Shown here in pieces: positions 42,070 to 53,290 of a DNA stretch of 64,000 nucleotides. Position 1 is the first letter of the stretch. Every line of letters begins with the position of its first letter. The notes under the pieces are model-generated. The model saw only the letters and a list, made by a program, of their open reading frames with translations. It was not told the origin of the DNA and did not search any database. This DNA is from Phytophthora hibernalis (Eukaryota > Oomycota > Peronosporomycetes > Peronosporales > Peronosporaceae), in the NCBI GenBank assembly GCA_012656075.1, contig JAAKBF010000063.1:310001-374000 (forward strand), given 5' to 3'. Position numbers and translations under genes: made by a program.

Positions 42070-43404
42070 TTGTTGTGTCTCTCCGTGGCCGCCGCGCGGT
42101 CTAACCTCGTGGTTGTCACGGCTAGCGTAAAAGGGTACGACGAACCGCTGATGATCCTGATTGATTCGGGAGCGTCCTACAACTTCGCGACGAAGTCCAG
42201 TGTGGCCAAGAACAGTGCATTGTATGCTAGTGCTTTGAAAGCATCTAAGAATAATACCAATGTATCTGTTCGCCTGGCGACTGGGTCCATCGTGTCTACG
42301 CGAAAGGTTCTTCTATCCTTGAACGTCAAGTTTGACGACTTCAACTCGGTCGAATCGTTCATTGTCCTTGACATGGATGATCGGTACGATTTTATCCTCG
42401 GCATGCCTTGGTTGATAAAGCACGAGCCGTGGATCGACTGGAGAAGTCGCACCATCGGTGCTAGTCACAAGCCCCAGCCCTGGCGAGTCATGTCCCCTCC
42501 TCTTCCCGGGACGGGTTTGTGCACGAGCATCGCATGCCACACGGCGAACGGCACTTCGCAGGTACTACTGAAGTACTCGATCTGCCTACGGCGTTGCCGT
42601 CCGCGTGCCTTGCATATTCGAGAGCTCAACAGCCTTCGGTGGATGTGGGAGAATGTACGGAGGTTCCGTGTGTTTTCTCACGATGAGGCTCATGGATCTC
42701 TCAAGATCGAGAGCGTCGCTCAGGCCCGTGGAGCCGGCGATGGACAAGTCGCTGGAGCCGGAGCTCGCGCAACACAGAGTGGCCAAGCAGGGACTCCCAC
42801 GTTGGAAGATGTTCACGCTGCGTCTGCCGCTGCAAGTTCATACCGTGAGGCGGTCTTTTCGGGTGAGGCGACCACACCAGTGGTGTTTGATGTTCTCACA
42901 GGAGAACGCAAGGAAGGCGTGAATCTGGCTCCCCTGCCTACCGTAGCGGAGCTACTCGAGTTGGAAGAGCTCTCATATGTGGAATTTTTGGATTCGCTGA
43001 AGGCGGGCGAGTTCGAGGAGATGTTCCTCATCCACCGCGAACACGACTCGGTCGAGCTCAATACCTCTTCGGTCATGGACCCGGAGATGCTTGAAGATGA
43101 GCGATCCTCGTTGAGGCAGAAAAGGTATGGCGCGGCCATCCTGAAGGACCCGTCGGACCCGTACTACCCTCTCCTGATGGAGTTCTCGGATGTCGTCAGC
43201 GATGACCCACCGTCGGTGTTGCCTCCGGATAGGGGGTTCGACACGAAATCGATCTGGTTCCAGACACCAAGTACTGCACGACTCGCCAGTGGCCTTTACC
43301 GAAGGAGCAAGTCGACGTTTTCGACGCCTTCTTCGCAGCCAAGTATGCCGCGGGCATGGTACGCGAGTCGAAGTCGCCGCACTCGTCCCCGACGTTTTGC
43401 GTAA
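42070..43404 (+). pseudogene. G2 protease, linker and RT N-terminus
   Basis: A 444-codon open stretch. The protease motif LMILIDSGASYNFATKSS lies at about residues 30-47 and DRYDFILGMPWLIKHEPWID at about 110-130. The linker holds a single diverged copy of the unit that is amplified in G1 (DKSLEPELAQHRVAKQGLPR, readable in another frame near 42740). VAELLELEELSYVEFLDSLK follows. Near 43240 the frame slips from the RT entry (PPDRGVRHEIDL in G1), and 43356 onward carries SPHSSPTFCVKKHGKWRMVH in a different frame. Confidence 0.85.
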
Positions 43405-44384
43405 AGAAACACGGTAAATGGCGCATGGTGCACGCGTTCAAGAAGTTGAATGCAGCGACGATACCGGCGTCCACGCCAATCCTCTCGGAAGGACGTGTTG
43501 CAGAACAACATGGCAGGATGCACTATCTTCAGCGCACTCGACATGGTCGACAGCTATTTTCAGCTGCTGATGCGCGAGTCCGACGTACCACTCACAGCGG
43601 TGAGTACTCCCAGTGGGATGTTGTGGGAGTGGCTTGTGATGCCCCAGGGGCTGTCAAACGCTCCGGCCACGTTCAATCGGCTGGTGACGCAATTTTTTCG
43701 GCCGATGCGGGCGTTCGCACAGACGTACTTCGATGATATCGTCGTGCACAGTCGTGCCTCGGAAGACAAGACGGCCGTCGAGGCTCACATCGATCACCTC
43801 CGCGAGGTTTTGATGTGCATGCGCGAGAATCGCTTGTATGCGAACATCAACAAGTGCATCTTCGGCGCCGAAGAGATTCCCTTCTTAGAATGTTTCCTTG
43901 GCAAGGAGGGCATCCGCGCGGATCCGAGAAGGTTTGCGCGATTGCGCAGTGGCCAGTTCCCGTATCCCAGAAGGACCTACGTAAGTGGCTTGGCCTAGCC
44001 AACTACTTGCACAAGTACAGTGCCAATTATGCTGAGATGGCGCGGCCATTGACCAACCTCCTGAAGAAGGACACGGAATGATCGTGGAAAGACGAGGCTC
44101 ACCAAGCGTCTGAGCCTATCAAAAGAAGTTTGCAGAACGCTCCGATTTTGGCTTTGCCAGACGACGATCGCCCGTTCAGTGTAGTATGCGATGCATCGGA
44201 CTTTGCCATTGGCTGTGCGCTTCTGCAAGTCGATGTCGATGGCAGAGAGCGAGTGGTCTCGTTCCAGTCGCGCCAACTAAAGGCGGCAGAGAAGAACTAC
44301 CCGGTCCACGACAAGGAACTTCTCGCTAGGAAGTACGCGCTGGTGAAATTTCGGGTACATCTGCTTGGCAGTAAACCTTTGTGA
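43356..44384 (+). pseudogene. G2 reverse transcriptase and RNase H
   Basis: 43450-43998 holds NNMAGCTIFSALDMVDSYFQ and the catalytic YFDDIVVHSRAS. The frame changes near 43930 to LRKWLGLANYLHKYSANYAE, meets an in-frame TGA at about 44080, then reads FSVVCDASDFAIGCALLQVD and QLKAAEKNYPVHDKELLARK to a stop at 44384. The rest of RNase H (YTDHASLRTATSSPHLSQRM-like) is in another frame at about 44390-44490. Confidence 0.85.
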
Positions 44385-44486
44385 TCTACACAGACCACGC
44401 GTCCTTGCGGACTGCGACATCGTCGCCTCATCTCTCCCAACGCATGACGCGGGTGGCTCTCCTTCTTCGCGGAGTATAACTTCACG

Positions 44487-45303
44487 GTGGAGTACAAGCC
44501 AAGAAAGCAGAACGTCCTCCAGGACGCACTTTCCCGAAGCCCGGACTACGAGCTGGCGCACGTCGCGTACCTCCTGTCCCCGCTCTATGAGCTTCTGCGA
44601 GAAGCGTACGCCGAGGACGAAGATCTGGTCGATCTCGTTAGAGCACTCGGTACGCCGAAGGCAGCGGTGAAGATAACTGCACGGCAGCGCTCGCGGTTGC
44701 ACCGCTACTCTCTGGTCGAAGGTCTCCTCTATTACCAAGTCGATGAAGGCGAAGAGCCTCGCATAGTCGTTCCTAACGACGAGGACTTGCGGCATCGCGT
44801 TCTCTACGAGGGTCACGACACGCCGCTCAGCGGCCATCTTGGACGTGGGAAGACGTACACGTCCGTGGCGCGCAACTTCTGGTGGCCTCCCATGTACAAG
44901 TGGGTTCGGAAGTACGTGCAGACGTGCGAAACGTGCCAACGTGTGAAACCCGCTCCTCGTCATTGGCTCCCTTGATGAGCTTGCGGGTGCCGGCCGATTG
45001 CTGGCGCTCGGTGAGCATGGACTTCATCTTCGAGCTTCCGGCAGATGTCTTCTCGGAACGAGATTGGACATGTCCACGGCGGACCATCCGCAGACAGACG
45101 GTCAAACCGAGCGGGTGAACCGCGTGTTGGAGGATGTGTTGCGCAGCGTCTGCGCCGAAGAACCCACAAAGTGGAGCACGTTGCTGCCGCAGGTTGAGTT
45201 CGCGCTGAATAATGCTGTGCATTCGTTGACGGGCTTCACCCCATTCTACGTTAACGGGCTACGCCATCCGCGTACGCCACTGTCGTTTACCTCCGGCTTC
45301 TAA
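44487..45303 (+). pseudogene. G2 integrase with internal deletion of the core
   Basis: 44487-44975 carries the RNase H tail (PRKQNVLQDALSRSPDY) and an HHCC finger (GHDTPLSGHLGRGKTYTSVA ... CETCQRVK). 44998-45118 has the start of the core (VSMDFIFELPAD, first Asp) but jumps within about 15 codons to ADHPQTDGQTERVNRVLEDV in 45063-45303. Roughly 100 residues with the second catalytic Asp are missing. By the family's D,D35E chemistry this copy cannot encode active integrase. Confidence 0.82.
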
Positions 45304-45378
45304 TTTGAGTGGGGAGAGGCTGACGCCGAAGACCCGCGGGGCCTTAAAGGCCTGCGTCCGTCCGTCAAACGGAACCTG

Positions 45379-46452
45379 TTGGCGTTCATGGAGACTGGTG
45401 AAGCCGTAAGGCGACGCGTCCGGGACGCTATGGCTGCCGCGCAAGACACACAGAAGGAAAACAGTGATCACCGAGGGCGAAGAAACGTGAATGTGTTTAA
45501 ACTTGGGGACCATGTCCTCTTAAACGCTAAAAACCTCCCTATGCAGGCGGTCACTACGGTGGGCAGCACAAAGCTGCGTCCACGGTTCGTGGGGCCGTTC
45601 ACGGTCATCGGAGTCCATGGCAACGCATACACATTGGACCTGCCGTCGGTTATGGCGACGCACCCGACGTTCTACGTAGGCCTTCTCAAGCCCTATCACC
45701 AGGCCGAGGTGAATGACTCTGTGAGTCCGACGTATTCGCGAAGTGGCGAAACGCGTTCGCCATCATCTGCATCATATCCGAGGGAGGAACGGTCGCAGCA
45801 GGAGGAGCAGCCTCAGGGGGCGGAGCAGGAGGAGGATCACGGCTCTCCAACGCCTCAACGCGAGAGTAGAGGTCGCGGAGCCACCCAAAGTGCTTGTGAA
45901 GCTCATCACGGTCATTCGCGAGGGCCCTCCCGCTCTCCGAGCATCGATAAAGCGCTTGTCGAAGGTCCTCGCTCGAGCGATCGACCTGCCGCTGGCAATC
46001 ACCCGCACTGCGTTCAAGCTGAACCACACTTGGAGCCAAATGACTCACAGTCGACTCGACGGAGTGCAGGTTCCCTCGCAGGACCATTAAGTCAGTCCTC
46101 TGCGACTCCAAGAGCCGTTGGCAACCCTCCACTGCAGTCACAAGCTTCGTGTGGTCAGAATGGCCAACAGGCGCTGAAGAGCGCGCCGCCAACACCTGAC
46201 GCGGAGCGTCCCGATCCGTGGACGCGTCCGTTGCGTCCCCCGCCTTCACTGATCGGTAATGAGGGCGCTCTCTACTTCCATGTCGAGAGAATAATGAGGC
46301 GCCGCGGGCGTAGCGGTCACTACCAATACTTGGTGAAGTGGCGCGGCTATCCGGTGGATCAGAGCACGTGGGAGGCTGGTAGCCGTCTCTCGGAAGACTG
46401 CGCCGACATCGTGGCCGGTTATGACCGCTCTCCTGGAGCCGGTCGGCGCTAA
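45379..46452 (+). CDS. G2 integrase C-terminus, linker and chromodomain
   Basis: One open frame of 357 codons. It begins with the Gypsy integrase C-terminal block (NVFKLGDHVLLNAKNLPM; RFVGPFTVIGVHGNAYTLDL). A low-complexity Ser/Gln/Pro/Arg linker of about 230 residues follows. It ends in a chromodomain (YFHVERIMRRRGRSGHYQYL then VKWRGYPVDQSTWE), which in chromoviruses guides insertion towards marked chromatin. The linker is opposite the antisense coiled-coil frame 46486-45686, so only one of the two strands is likely to be under protein selection there. Confidence 0.82.
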   Translation: MAFMETGEAVRRRVRDAMAAAQDTQKENSDHRGRRNVNVFKLGDHVLLNAKNLPMQAVTTVGSTKLRPRFVGPFTVIGVHGNAYTLDLPSVMATHPTFYVGLLKPYHQAEVNDSVSPTYSRSGETRSPSSASYPREERSQQEEQPQGAEQEEDHGSPTPQRESRGRGATQSACEAHHGHSRGPSRSPSIDKALVEGPRSSDRPAAGNHPHCVQAEPHLEPNDSQSTRRSAGSLAGPLSQSSATPRAVGNPPLQSQASCGQNGQQALKSAPPTPDAERPDPWTRPLRPPPSLIGNEGALYFHVERIMRRRGRSGHYQYLVKWRGYPVDQSTWEAGSRLSEDCADIVAGYDRSPGAGRR

Positions 46453-47900
46453 CCGCGCCAAGAACACTACCGGCTGCGACTGCCACGACTTCTGGATCTT
46501 CTGCACAACCTCCTCGAGGGAAACGCCCGGGGTGGGCTTCGAGCGCTCGAGGTATCGGTTACGCCACTGGCCATCCACGATGGACTTCGCCATGCGGAAG
46601 CGGAGGCGCCGTTGGGCCAGCCAGTCGATACGGTACGGCGAGTCCGTGAACTCGGGCAAGGGGTACTCCAAGTGGTGCAGCCAGTCTGTGAACTCGCGTT
46701 CGTCGGACTGGCGTGCGAGGCCCGTGTCGTCGTGGAGGACAACGGGACACTCGTCGTACTGCTGCACCGCCTTACCCGGCTCACGACTCTGTCGAAGGTA
46801 CTCGCGGTGGGCCAGTATCGCAGCGCGAGCAGCTGCTCTTTGTTTCGAGGTGCCGCTGGCCCGTAATCTCGCTTCGAGGTTCGTCGCTGCTCCGCAGCCC
46901 CCTCACATCGCGGGCACGATCGTGAAGGTGCTGGCGGTTGTCGGGCTGAAGCAGCCCTTCGGGTACGTCATCACCGTCGCTTGATAACTTGGGCTTCCCG
47001 CTTGGCGGCTTCAGCAGCAGCACGTGCGACAGCAGCAGCACTGCGAGGAGTTGCAGGACTCCCCGGATGGAGACGTCGCTGCTGATCGGTGAGCTTGGGT
47101 GAAGTGCTTGGGTCGTTGACCTCGCCCGACTCCAGATCCGACTCGCTGTAGTCGACCTCGTCCGAGGCATCCTCCTCCGAGCGGTGCTTCGCTTCACTTG
47201 TTGCACCCGGCTCGGGTTTGCGATCGGTGGCTGAGGCAGCGTCCTTGGGTGCGTCGCTGGTCTGCTTTGCAGTCGCCGAGTGGGACTTGTCGTCGCCGGC
47301 CTCAGAGGCGTTGTCGCCGTCCTTGGAACTTTGGAAGCTTGACCATCGTCATCAGCAGCTCTGTGAGCCTCGTCGCCGCTGTCCGAAGCTTTGTCGTCAG
47401 GACCCGGGACTTTGGAAGTCGCTGCGGTCGTTGCCGTCGGCGCGCTCGCATCTTCCGCTCTTGGAGCTTCGTCGCCGTGGGATTCCGGGCTGTCGTCGCC
47501 CAGAACTAGGTTCGGGTTGGTCTCGCCGTCGGAGTCCGACTCGTTGTCGCTGGCGCCTTCGTACGGTCCGGGCAGGGTGACCTCGGTGCGTTTCCTGCTG
47601 GACCGGGATCTGGTCGCAGCGGGCTTAGCCCTGTCGTCGGGCTTCTGGGAAGCCATCTTTGGATGCCGAGGCGGCTTCTTCGATTGGGCTTCGCCGCCTT
47701 TCGTCTTGTGGTCGGCGGCGCGGAGCGCCTTGGAGTCGACGCGCTTTGGCATCGCACGTGGTGCGGGTCTTGGCCTGGTGCCCGGTGGGCGTCTTGGATT
47801 CTCTGCGGGTGTTCGCTCGGGCGCAAATTGCAGAATGAGGCGTTGCCTGTGCGGTTCGCTGGAATTCCCCCTGGGACAAGGTGCTTCCCGTTTGGGTGTG
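45686..47900 (-). CDS. Antisense ORF of G2 (aORF), acidic N-terminus and C-terminal coiled coil
   Basis: Three long minus-strand frames tile the region: 47995-46781, 46767-46246 and 46486-45686. A plausible start is near 47755 (MPKRVDSKALRAADHKTKGG). The N-terminal part is Lys/Ser-rich then acidic (DNESDSDGETNPNLVLGDDS). The middle has well-formed protein sequence (EREFTDWLHHLEYPLPEF; RIDWLAQRRLRFRMAKSIVD; SLEEVVQKIQKSWQS). The end is a heptad-rich coiled coil (LVTAVEGCQRLLESQRTDLM; RCSESGRALANDRDELHKHF) followed by a Pro-rich tail. Two frame changes are needed. No domain family recognised. Antisense ORFs near 3' LTRs are known from some plant Gypsy elements; the function is unknown. Confidence 0.55.
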
Positions 47901-47907
47901 GGAGGGT

Positions 47908-48323
47908 GTAATGGGGCCACTTGACAGGGATGACCATTGTTCTCTGTGATGTGGTCCACACCATTGGTGTCCGTCACACGCGTGGTGTGTGGCACGTCCA
48001 GGACTTAATTCGTACTTCAGTCGTACTTAAGTGGTACGTCAGTTGTATTAAAGCAGTACATCTAAATGGGTGTCCCTATTAGAACAGATCAGATTAGACA
48101 GGGATTCAGTATGCAGATAGTTAGCAGTAGTTAGAACTACAACAGTGTTCTTAATATAAATCAGTTTAACTCTAACCCGGAAGTTCGCAAGTCAATTGGT
48201 ACTCGGTACCATATTGGACAGGAATGCCAGGCCTTTGCAAGCTTACAGCAGGAACGCTAGGCGTCTGTTGTGGTTAGCGCGTTAACGCTTCCTCTAAAGC
48301 TAAGGTGCGTGTGACCCCCGTCA
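47908..48323 (+). repeat. G2 3' LTR (about 416 bp)
   Basis: Identical to the 5' LTR apart from 13 extra bases near the left edge (CCACTTGACAGGGA), a single A/C difference and one extra C before GTCA. Followed by the CCCCC target duplication. Confidence 0.93.
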
Positions 48324-50182
48324 CCCCCTCGAGAGAGATGTGGCGCTGTTAGAGTCCCAGCCATGTTGTCTTGAGCATGTTCAGATCCTAATTGCACGTA
48401 CTGGGTACGAGCTAGCCGCTACAAAATAGCAAATTGAATATAGTGCTGCTGTTTTGTCTGGGCGATGGAGTGCCGGTTTCTATAGTTATAATTGGAAGGA
48501 AACTTTTATAGATGTTGCGTGAATATTAAACTAGGCAACACGCAGCTTGTTGACTAGTTCTCGCTAAACGCAACACTTGGCGACGGCCCGGGTCACCGCA
48601 AACAAAAAGGAGAAAAATGAATTATTTGTTTTGGTCGAAGGCAGCAACTGCCACTTCATCAGTCTGCCGGCAAGATGGCAGATCCACCCCAACATATACA
48701 TCAACGCTCCAGAGGTGCTGGAGGTTCAGTACAGATGGCACCAAGCAGGTGTCTATCAGTCCGAGTGCGTACGACTGCTCTTAACCGTTCCAAGGGAAGA
48801 AGTTGTTGACCGACTACAAGCAACATTTAAGACGCTGGATTCTAGATGGGGAGAGCCTGATCACAACCAAGTTGATGTGGGTGGTTCTTGCGTGTGACAT
48901 ATGGGCTTGCATTGCAGTGCAGCGCCACTGCAGTGCCAGCATCCTGGCCCAACAACCCAATATGCTGATACTGACTTCAAGGCTGCTGCCTATCGTACGG
49001 ACTATCCAGCAAATTCTGCTGCAGACACACGACGTCATTGCACTGCGTGATCGATCGTGTGCCGCTCAAAATGCTGATGAGCGCAAGACATGCAGACTAA
49101 CACTGTTGGTCACGGACGGCCGCGATGGTGAGCTATCCCTATGACTATGTTGCTGCATTAAACTACTTAGTGTTTGTATCTGCTAAATGCACCATTGCGG
49201 AACGCGGCTCTCCTGACGTGGCTGCTCCTGCACCTCACTACAGAATCTGCAGCGTGTTGCACACACTGCAGGAGCGAGGCACTGCGTCCCTGTCGAGACT
49301 TTGCCCGGCACTTACGTTTTTACTTTCTATATTTGATTTAACTCTAACTACAGTCCTACGAAGTGCAGCACCACTGCAATCACTGCAATGGCACCGACAC
49401 TTCGGAGCGACCGTCAAGCAGATGACGATCAACCCCTGATGACGCGCACTGCGTCACCATATTGCATTGCTTCGAGATGCACAGGTCCGGGCCGTATTTG
49501 GCGTAAGAGATTCCATGATTGTAAGACTGAAGAACTGAAGGAAATTTTCAAGAATGGAGTTGGCCAGTATGGTTGGGTATCTACTTAATTTCATGTGAAT
49601 AATTATGCATAATGATAGGATTTGCGAGGCCCGAATTGTTTTGGCGTCCCGGGTCGTCGCCAGACGTGAGTTTGGCTAATGTCGGGATCTCTAAAGTTAG
49701 CAAGTTGTAGCTGTATAATGGGAGGAATCTGACCAAAAGCAAAACTGACCTTTAATTTTGTCAGTTGTTGAGGATTTGGAGATGAGCTGGTGCTGCTGTT
49801 GATTTTGTGATTTTGACAAGCATGCTTTTGAGCGGAAAATCGGATAGCTGATATACTCTGAAATAAATTTCAGAGAACATGTAGATCAGGCAACTTCTTC
49901 GCAGCGCTTTTGCTTGAACTATATATTACATGAACATGTAGCTTCAACGTGGTATGATTTCCGGCAGCATGGAATTTGACTTAGATTTTTGAAAATTTGA
50001 GTTTTGGAGGTTCTCTCGAAGGCGAAAGTAAAATGTGAACGGCAAGCAAGCAGCTCAAGTCCTTTTTACTACAGATTGCTTGTACCCAATGCTTATACGG
50101 TGAAAAATAGATCTTCCAGCTACGGTAATTATGGATATAAACTATATAATACCGGTAGTGAACGGTGCACACATTCCGTTTC
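48324..50182. other. Spacer with a possible TIR element (48560-49676)
   Basis: Inverted sequences face each other at about 48560-48605 (GCTAAACGCAACACTTGGCG then ACGGCCCGGG) and 49630-49676 (its diverged reverse complement), roughly 80 percent alike. They may bound a 1.1-kb non-autonomous element. Short frames inside (48577-48897, 48803-49144) show no motif. No target duplication could be fixed. 49680-50182 is AT-rich with nothing recognisable. Confidence 0.4.
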
Positions 50183-50186
50183 TTAA

Positions 50187-50270
50187 CCCCTTGACTCCCG
50201 ACGTCGTAACTTGCGACATAACGAATTCATTATGTCGTATCTTACGACATTGAGCGTGCGACAATAGAGT
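50187..50270. promoter_or_regulatory. piggyBac A left terminus with subterminal motifs
   Basis: After the terminal repeat come GTCGTAACTTGCGACATAA and TATGTCGTATCTTACGACAT, two near-palindromic copies of a GTCGTAA-TTACGAC motif. The same motif recurs near the right end (about 58370-58390) and in piggyBac B. Probably transposase-binding sites, by position. Confidence 0.6.
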
Positions 50271-50679
50271 TTGGCTCGGAAAATGAATTCCAATACTTAG
50301 ATCAAGTCAAATGCGTCGATTACAAAGCAATAGGATTCAAGAGGCATTTCGAGAACATCCAGAAACCGGACGCATGGGAAAAGTAGGGTAGGGGACCAGA
50401 TTGGAGATTCTCTCCAACTCCACTCATTTCAGAATTTCTGGGATGGTGCGCATCCGATCGAGTCGGCGGGGAAGACTGCCGCCATTGACGCCGTCGCACG
50501 CGACATCGACTTCGGCCACTTCTGGCAGCAGGCTAAGTCGGCGGGCTGGGAGGCCAAGAGACCAAGCGGGCTGCAGACGGAGTGGAGCTACTCACATCCC
50601 GAAGGTGCGTACACGTTCGTCGGTGAAGATGCAGGCGTGGTACATGCACTAGAGACTGGCTTGCTGGACGAGAACCCGA

Positions 50680-50990
50680 GTGAAATTGCAGTCGAGGAGA
50701 AGGACGGAGGTGGTGGTCGTGAGTCGCAGCGTACAGTCAAGGAGAAGGAAGGAGGAGGTGGTGGTCGCGCGTCGCAGAGTATAGTCGGGGTGGAGGAAGG
50801 AGGTGGAGGTCGTACTTCGCAGCCTTCAGTCAAGGAGAAGGGAGGAGGTGGAGGTCGTGCGTCGCAGAGTGCAGTTGAGGAGGAGGAAGGAGGAGGAGGT
50901 GGTGGTTCGTGCGGCGCAGAGTGTAGTCGGGGAGAAGGAAGGAGGTGGGGGTCATGCGTCGAAGAGTGCAGTGGAGGAGGAGGAAGGAGG
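50680..50990 (+). repeat. Imperfect ~45-bp tandem repeats, Glu/Gly-rich
   Basis: Five to six degenerate units encode EEKDGGGGR-ESQ / KEKGGGGGRASQS-type peptides in the piggyBac A N-terminal region. piggyBac B has a different short repeat in the corresponding place. Confidence 0.75.
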
Positions 50991-52236
50991 TGATGTTCGC
51001 GCGTCGCAAATCGATACCAGCGTTCAACTCCCCAGAATACGTTGACTTCGTTGTTTGCTACTTCGAGCGATGCCGAACCTGAGCTCTCGCCTGCAGCTGT
51101 GATGTCAGCTTTTGATCTGTCACCGAGCGACATTCAACCCGACGCATCACAGCGTAATGTTATAGCGAACTTGCAGCTACTTTCGTAGGTGTCAGGTGTC
51201 GAGAGTGAGGGTGACGGAACCTGCACCTGCCGCCGCTTCTTCTAGACGAACTCAGCCCCCACGGACATGTACGAAAAAGGATGTGAACTATGTTGCTGAG
51301 GACGTGAACACGAGTGAATACGAGAGTTTCAGCTCGGGGAGAGCGATGGTGTTGATTTTGATGCAGACTATGATGAACCTGAACTAGAAGTGCATGACGA
51401 CTACGACGCAGTGTTGTCAGACGAAGACGCAGTTGAAATGGACGAAGCTTTTATCAAGTCACTTCAACTTGGCAACAATACGCTTGACAAGGAAGCTGTC
51501 AAGCTGCGCGAGGACGCATTACGTGCCACGGAGTGGACACCGGTGTCGTCAAATTATGAAACGGACGTAACTGCTTAACCTGGATTAAATATGGAAGAGG
51601 CGCAGCCTGTGTCCGAGCTGCGTAGACTTTGCGACTCTCCACTTATCACCCTCTTCTATTTCCTGCCTAAGTCAATGTGAGTCATGATTAACGTCGAAAC
51701 CAACCGGTACGCCATTCAAGAAGTCGATAGGCGCGCCCAAATCATTCAAAAGAAGCAGGCGGAACGTCGGCAGGAGTCACTCAAGCAGATTCGTCGTCGG
51801 ATAAAAGCAAAACCAGCGTATCAGACTCACCAGATTATTCGTGTGATTGGCCTCCTTATAGCGCGAATGCTATGCCCGCAGACCCGACGTTTTGCAGGGC
51901 ACTGGTCAATCGTGGAAGACGGTGCTGTTCCTGCTGGTAATTCCGGCAGATTTATGGGACAAAATCGGTGTCGAGACATCTTGCGAGATCTCCACTTTGT
52001 GGACAACCAGACTGACCGAACCCGCGATAAACTGTGGAAGCTACGCCAAGTCGCAGACAAAATCCAGCAGCGCTTCTTGGCTGGGTGGTCGCTCCCGTCG
52101 TGTTTTCGTTTGATGAAGGTGTGCTTCCGTCCACATCGAAGCGCAACACGACACGCATGTTTATGCCTGACAAGCCGCGTCGCTACGGGTCAAAGTTATT
52201 TATGATGTGCGACTCAAAGACAGAGTATTGTCACGG

Positions 52237-52306
52237 GTTGGTTTGCTTATGTCGTAAGTTACTCCTTCTAACCGATTGTCTAACGATGTATGTCGTAACT
52301 TACCAG
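52237..52306 (+). other. Intron of piggyBac A transposase with terminal-like motifs
   Basis: The intron GTTGG...TACCAG lies at the same codon position as the intron in piggyBac B (56498-56580). It contains GTCGTAAGTTAC (52251-52262) and GTCGTAACTTAC (52292-52303), matching the subterminal motif of the element ends. Confidence 0.7.
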
Positions 52307-53290
52307 ATTCGAAGTTTATGCGGGTAAGCGAAATGATGGAGACGTCGGCGATCCCTCATTCGACCACAAGACAGGTGCTGCCGCTGTGGTTCGCAACTTG
52401 AAGGTCGTACTCAGTCCAGATACACGGCACGCATGGCACGCGGTGGTTATCGATCGTTTCTACTCTTCGGTCCTCCTTGTTGTTGAACTCTTCGGCATGA
52501 ACGTGTACGTGATGGGGACGGTTATGACGAATCATCTTGGTTACGACCAAAACGTCAAGGATAAGCGGCAAACACGTCCAGCGAGCATACCCCGTGGGTC
52601 CTTCACATTTTCGCGCTCAGTCTCCATCCCCACCATGATTGTTTTTCACTGGTGGGACCGCAAACCGGTGCATTATTTGTGCACAGGCGCTGTGATGACT
52701 TCGTCGATGATTGAGAGAAAGGTGAAGCGAGTTGGTCCGATTACGGTTCCGTGCCCGGCTGCAGTAACTGACTATCAACGCTGGATGGGGGTTGACGTGC
52801 ATGATCAACTCCACCTCCAAACTTACTCGCTCAAACGTCGACGAAGTTTATGAAGTACTACAAGTGCTTATTCTTGGGCTTTGTCGACCTAGCGCTAGTC
52901 AATGCATACATTTCGCACAAGCAGACCGCTAACATTAATGAGACGCCAGCAATGAAGCGAGGGAGTGATATGGAGTTCTGCAGAACCAGCTTCTGCAGCT
53001 CAAGGCTGAGGATTTCGCCGGAGTAGTCGTGACCCCAGCTCCTGTTAGCAACAAGCGCAAACGCACACACGTTCGGATCACACACGCGCTCGAGCAATCG
53101 GAGGACTGGGTAACGGTCAGCGGTGTTCAGAAACGCCGTCAGAGATCCTGCAAAGTTTGTGCACTCTTGCGAACGGACCGCAAGAAGAAGTCGTTCGCGA
53201 CTACATTCTTCTGTGAGCGCTGTTCAATCGACGACGCTAAATGCGGGCTGAGTAACAAGCTACGTCGTGGGTATAAAGGCGTACCGTAGA

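Larger units (their letters stand above)
40450..48323 (+). mobile_element. Ty3/Gypsy chromovirus-like retrotransposon G2 with both LTRs
   Basis: The LTRs begin TGTAATGGGG (40450; 47908) and end GTCA (40852; 48323). CCCCC lies outside both ends (40445-40449; 48324-48328) as a 5-bp target duplication. The internal order is gag, protease, RT, RNase H, integrase, chromodomain, then a 1.45-kb segment with a long antisense ORF. The two LTRs differ by one substitution and a few small indels, implying recent insertion. Confidence 0.95.
50443..53290 (+). pseudogene. piggyBac A transposase
   Basis: The N-terminal region (about 50440-50670) reads IDFGHFWQQAKSAGWEAKRP and HALETGLLDENPSE. A Glu/Gly-rich stretch of about 45-bp repeats follows (50680-50990). 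The DDE_Tnp_1_7 domain has RRFAGHWSIVEDGAVPAGNS, SFDEGVLPSTSKRNTTRMFM (first Asp, about 52105), VIDRFYSSVLLVVEL (second, about 52450), WWDRKPVHYLCTG and DVHDQLHLQTYSL (third, about 52795). The C-terminal cysteine-rich domain is SCKVCALLRTDRKKKS...FFCERC. A 70-bp intron (52237-52306) splits CAC GG|A TTC. Several frame changes and an in-frame stop make it non-functional as sequenced. Confidence 0.82.

Noticed and set aside
50588..51133. Minus-strand Pro-rich ORF (PPPPPSFSLT repeats)
   Set aside because: Antisense of the Glu/Gly-rich repeats of piggyBac A. The plus strand fits the transposase N-terminus.
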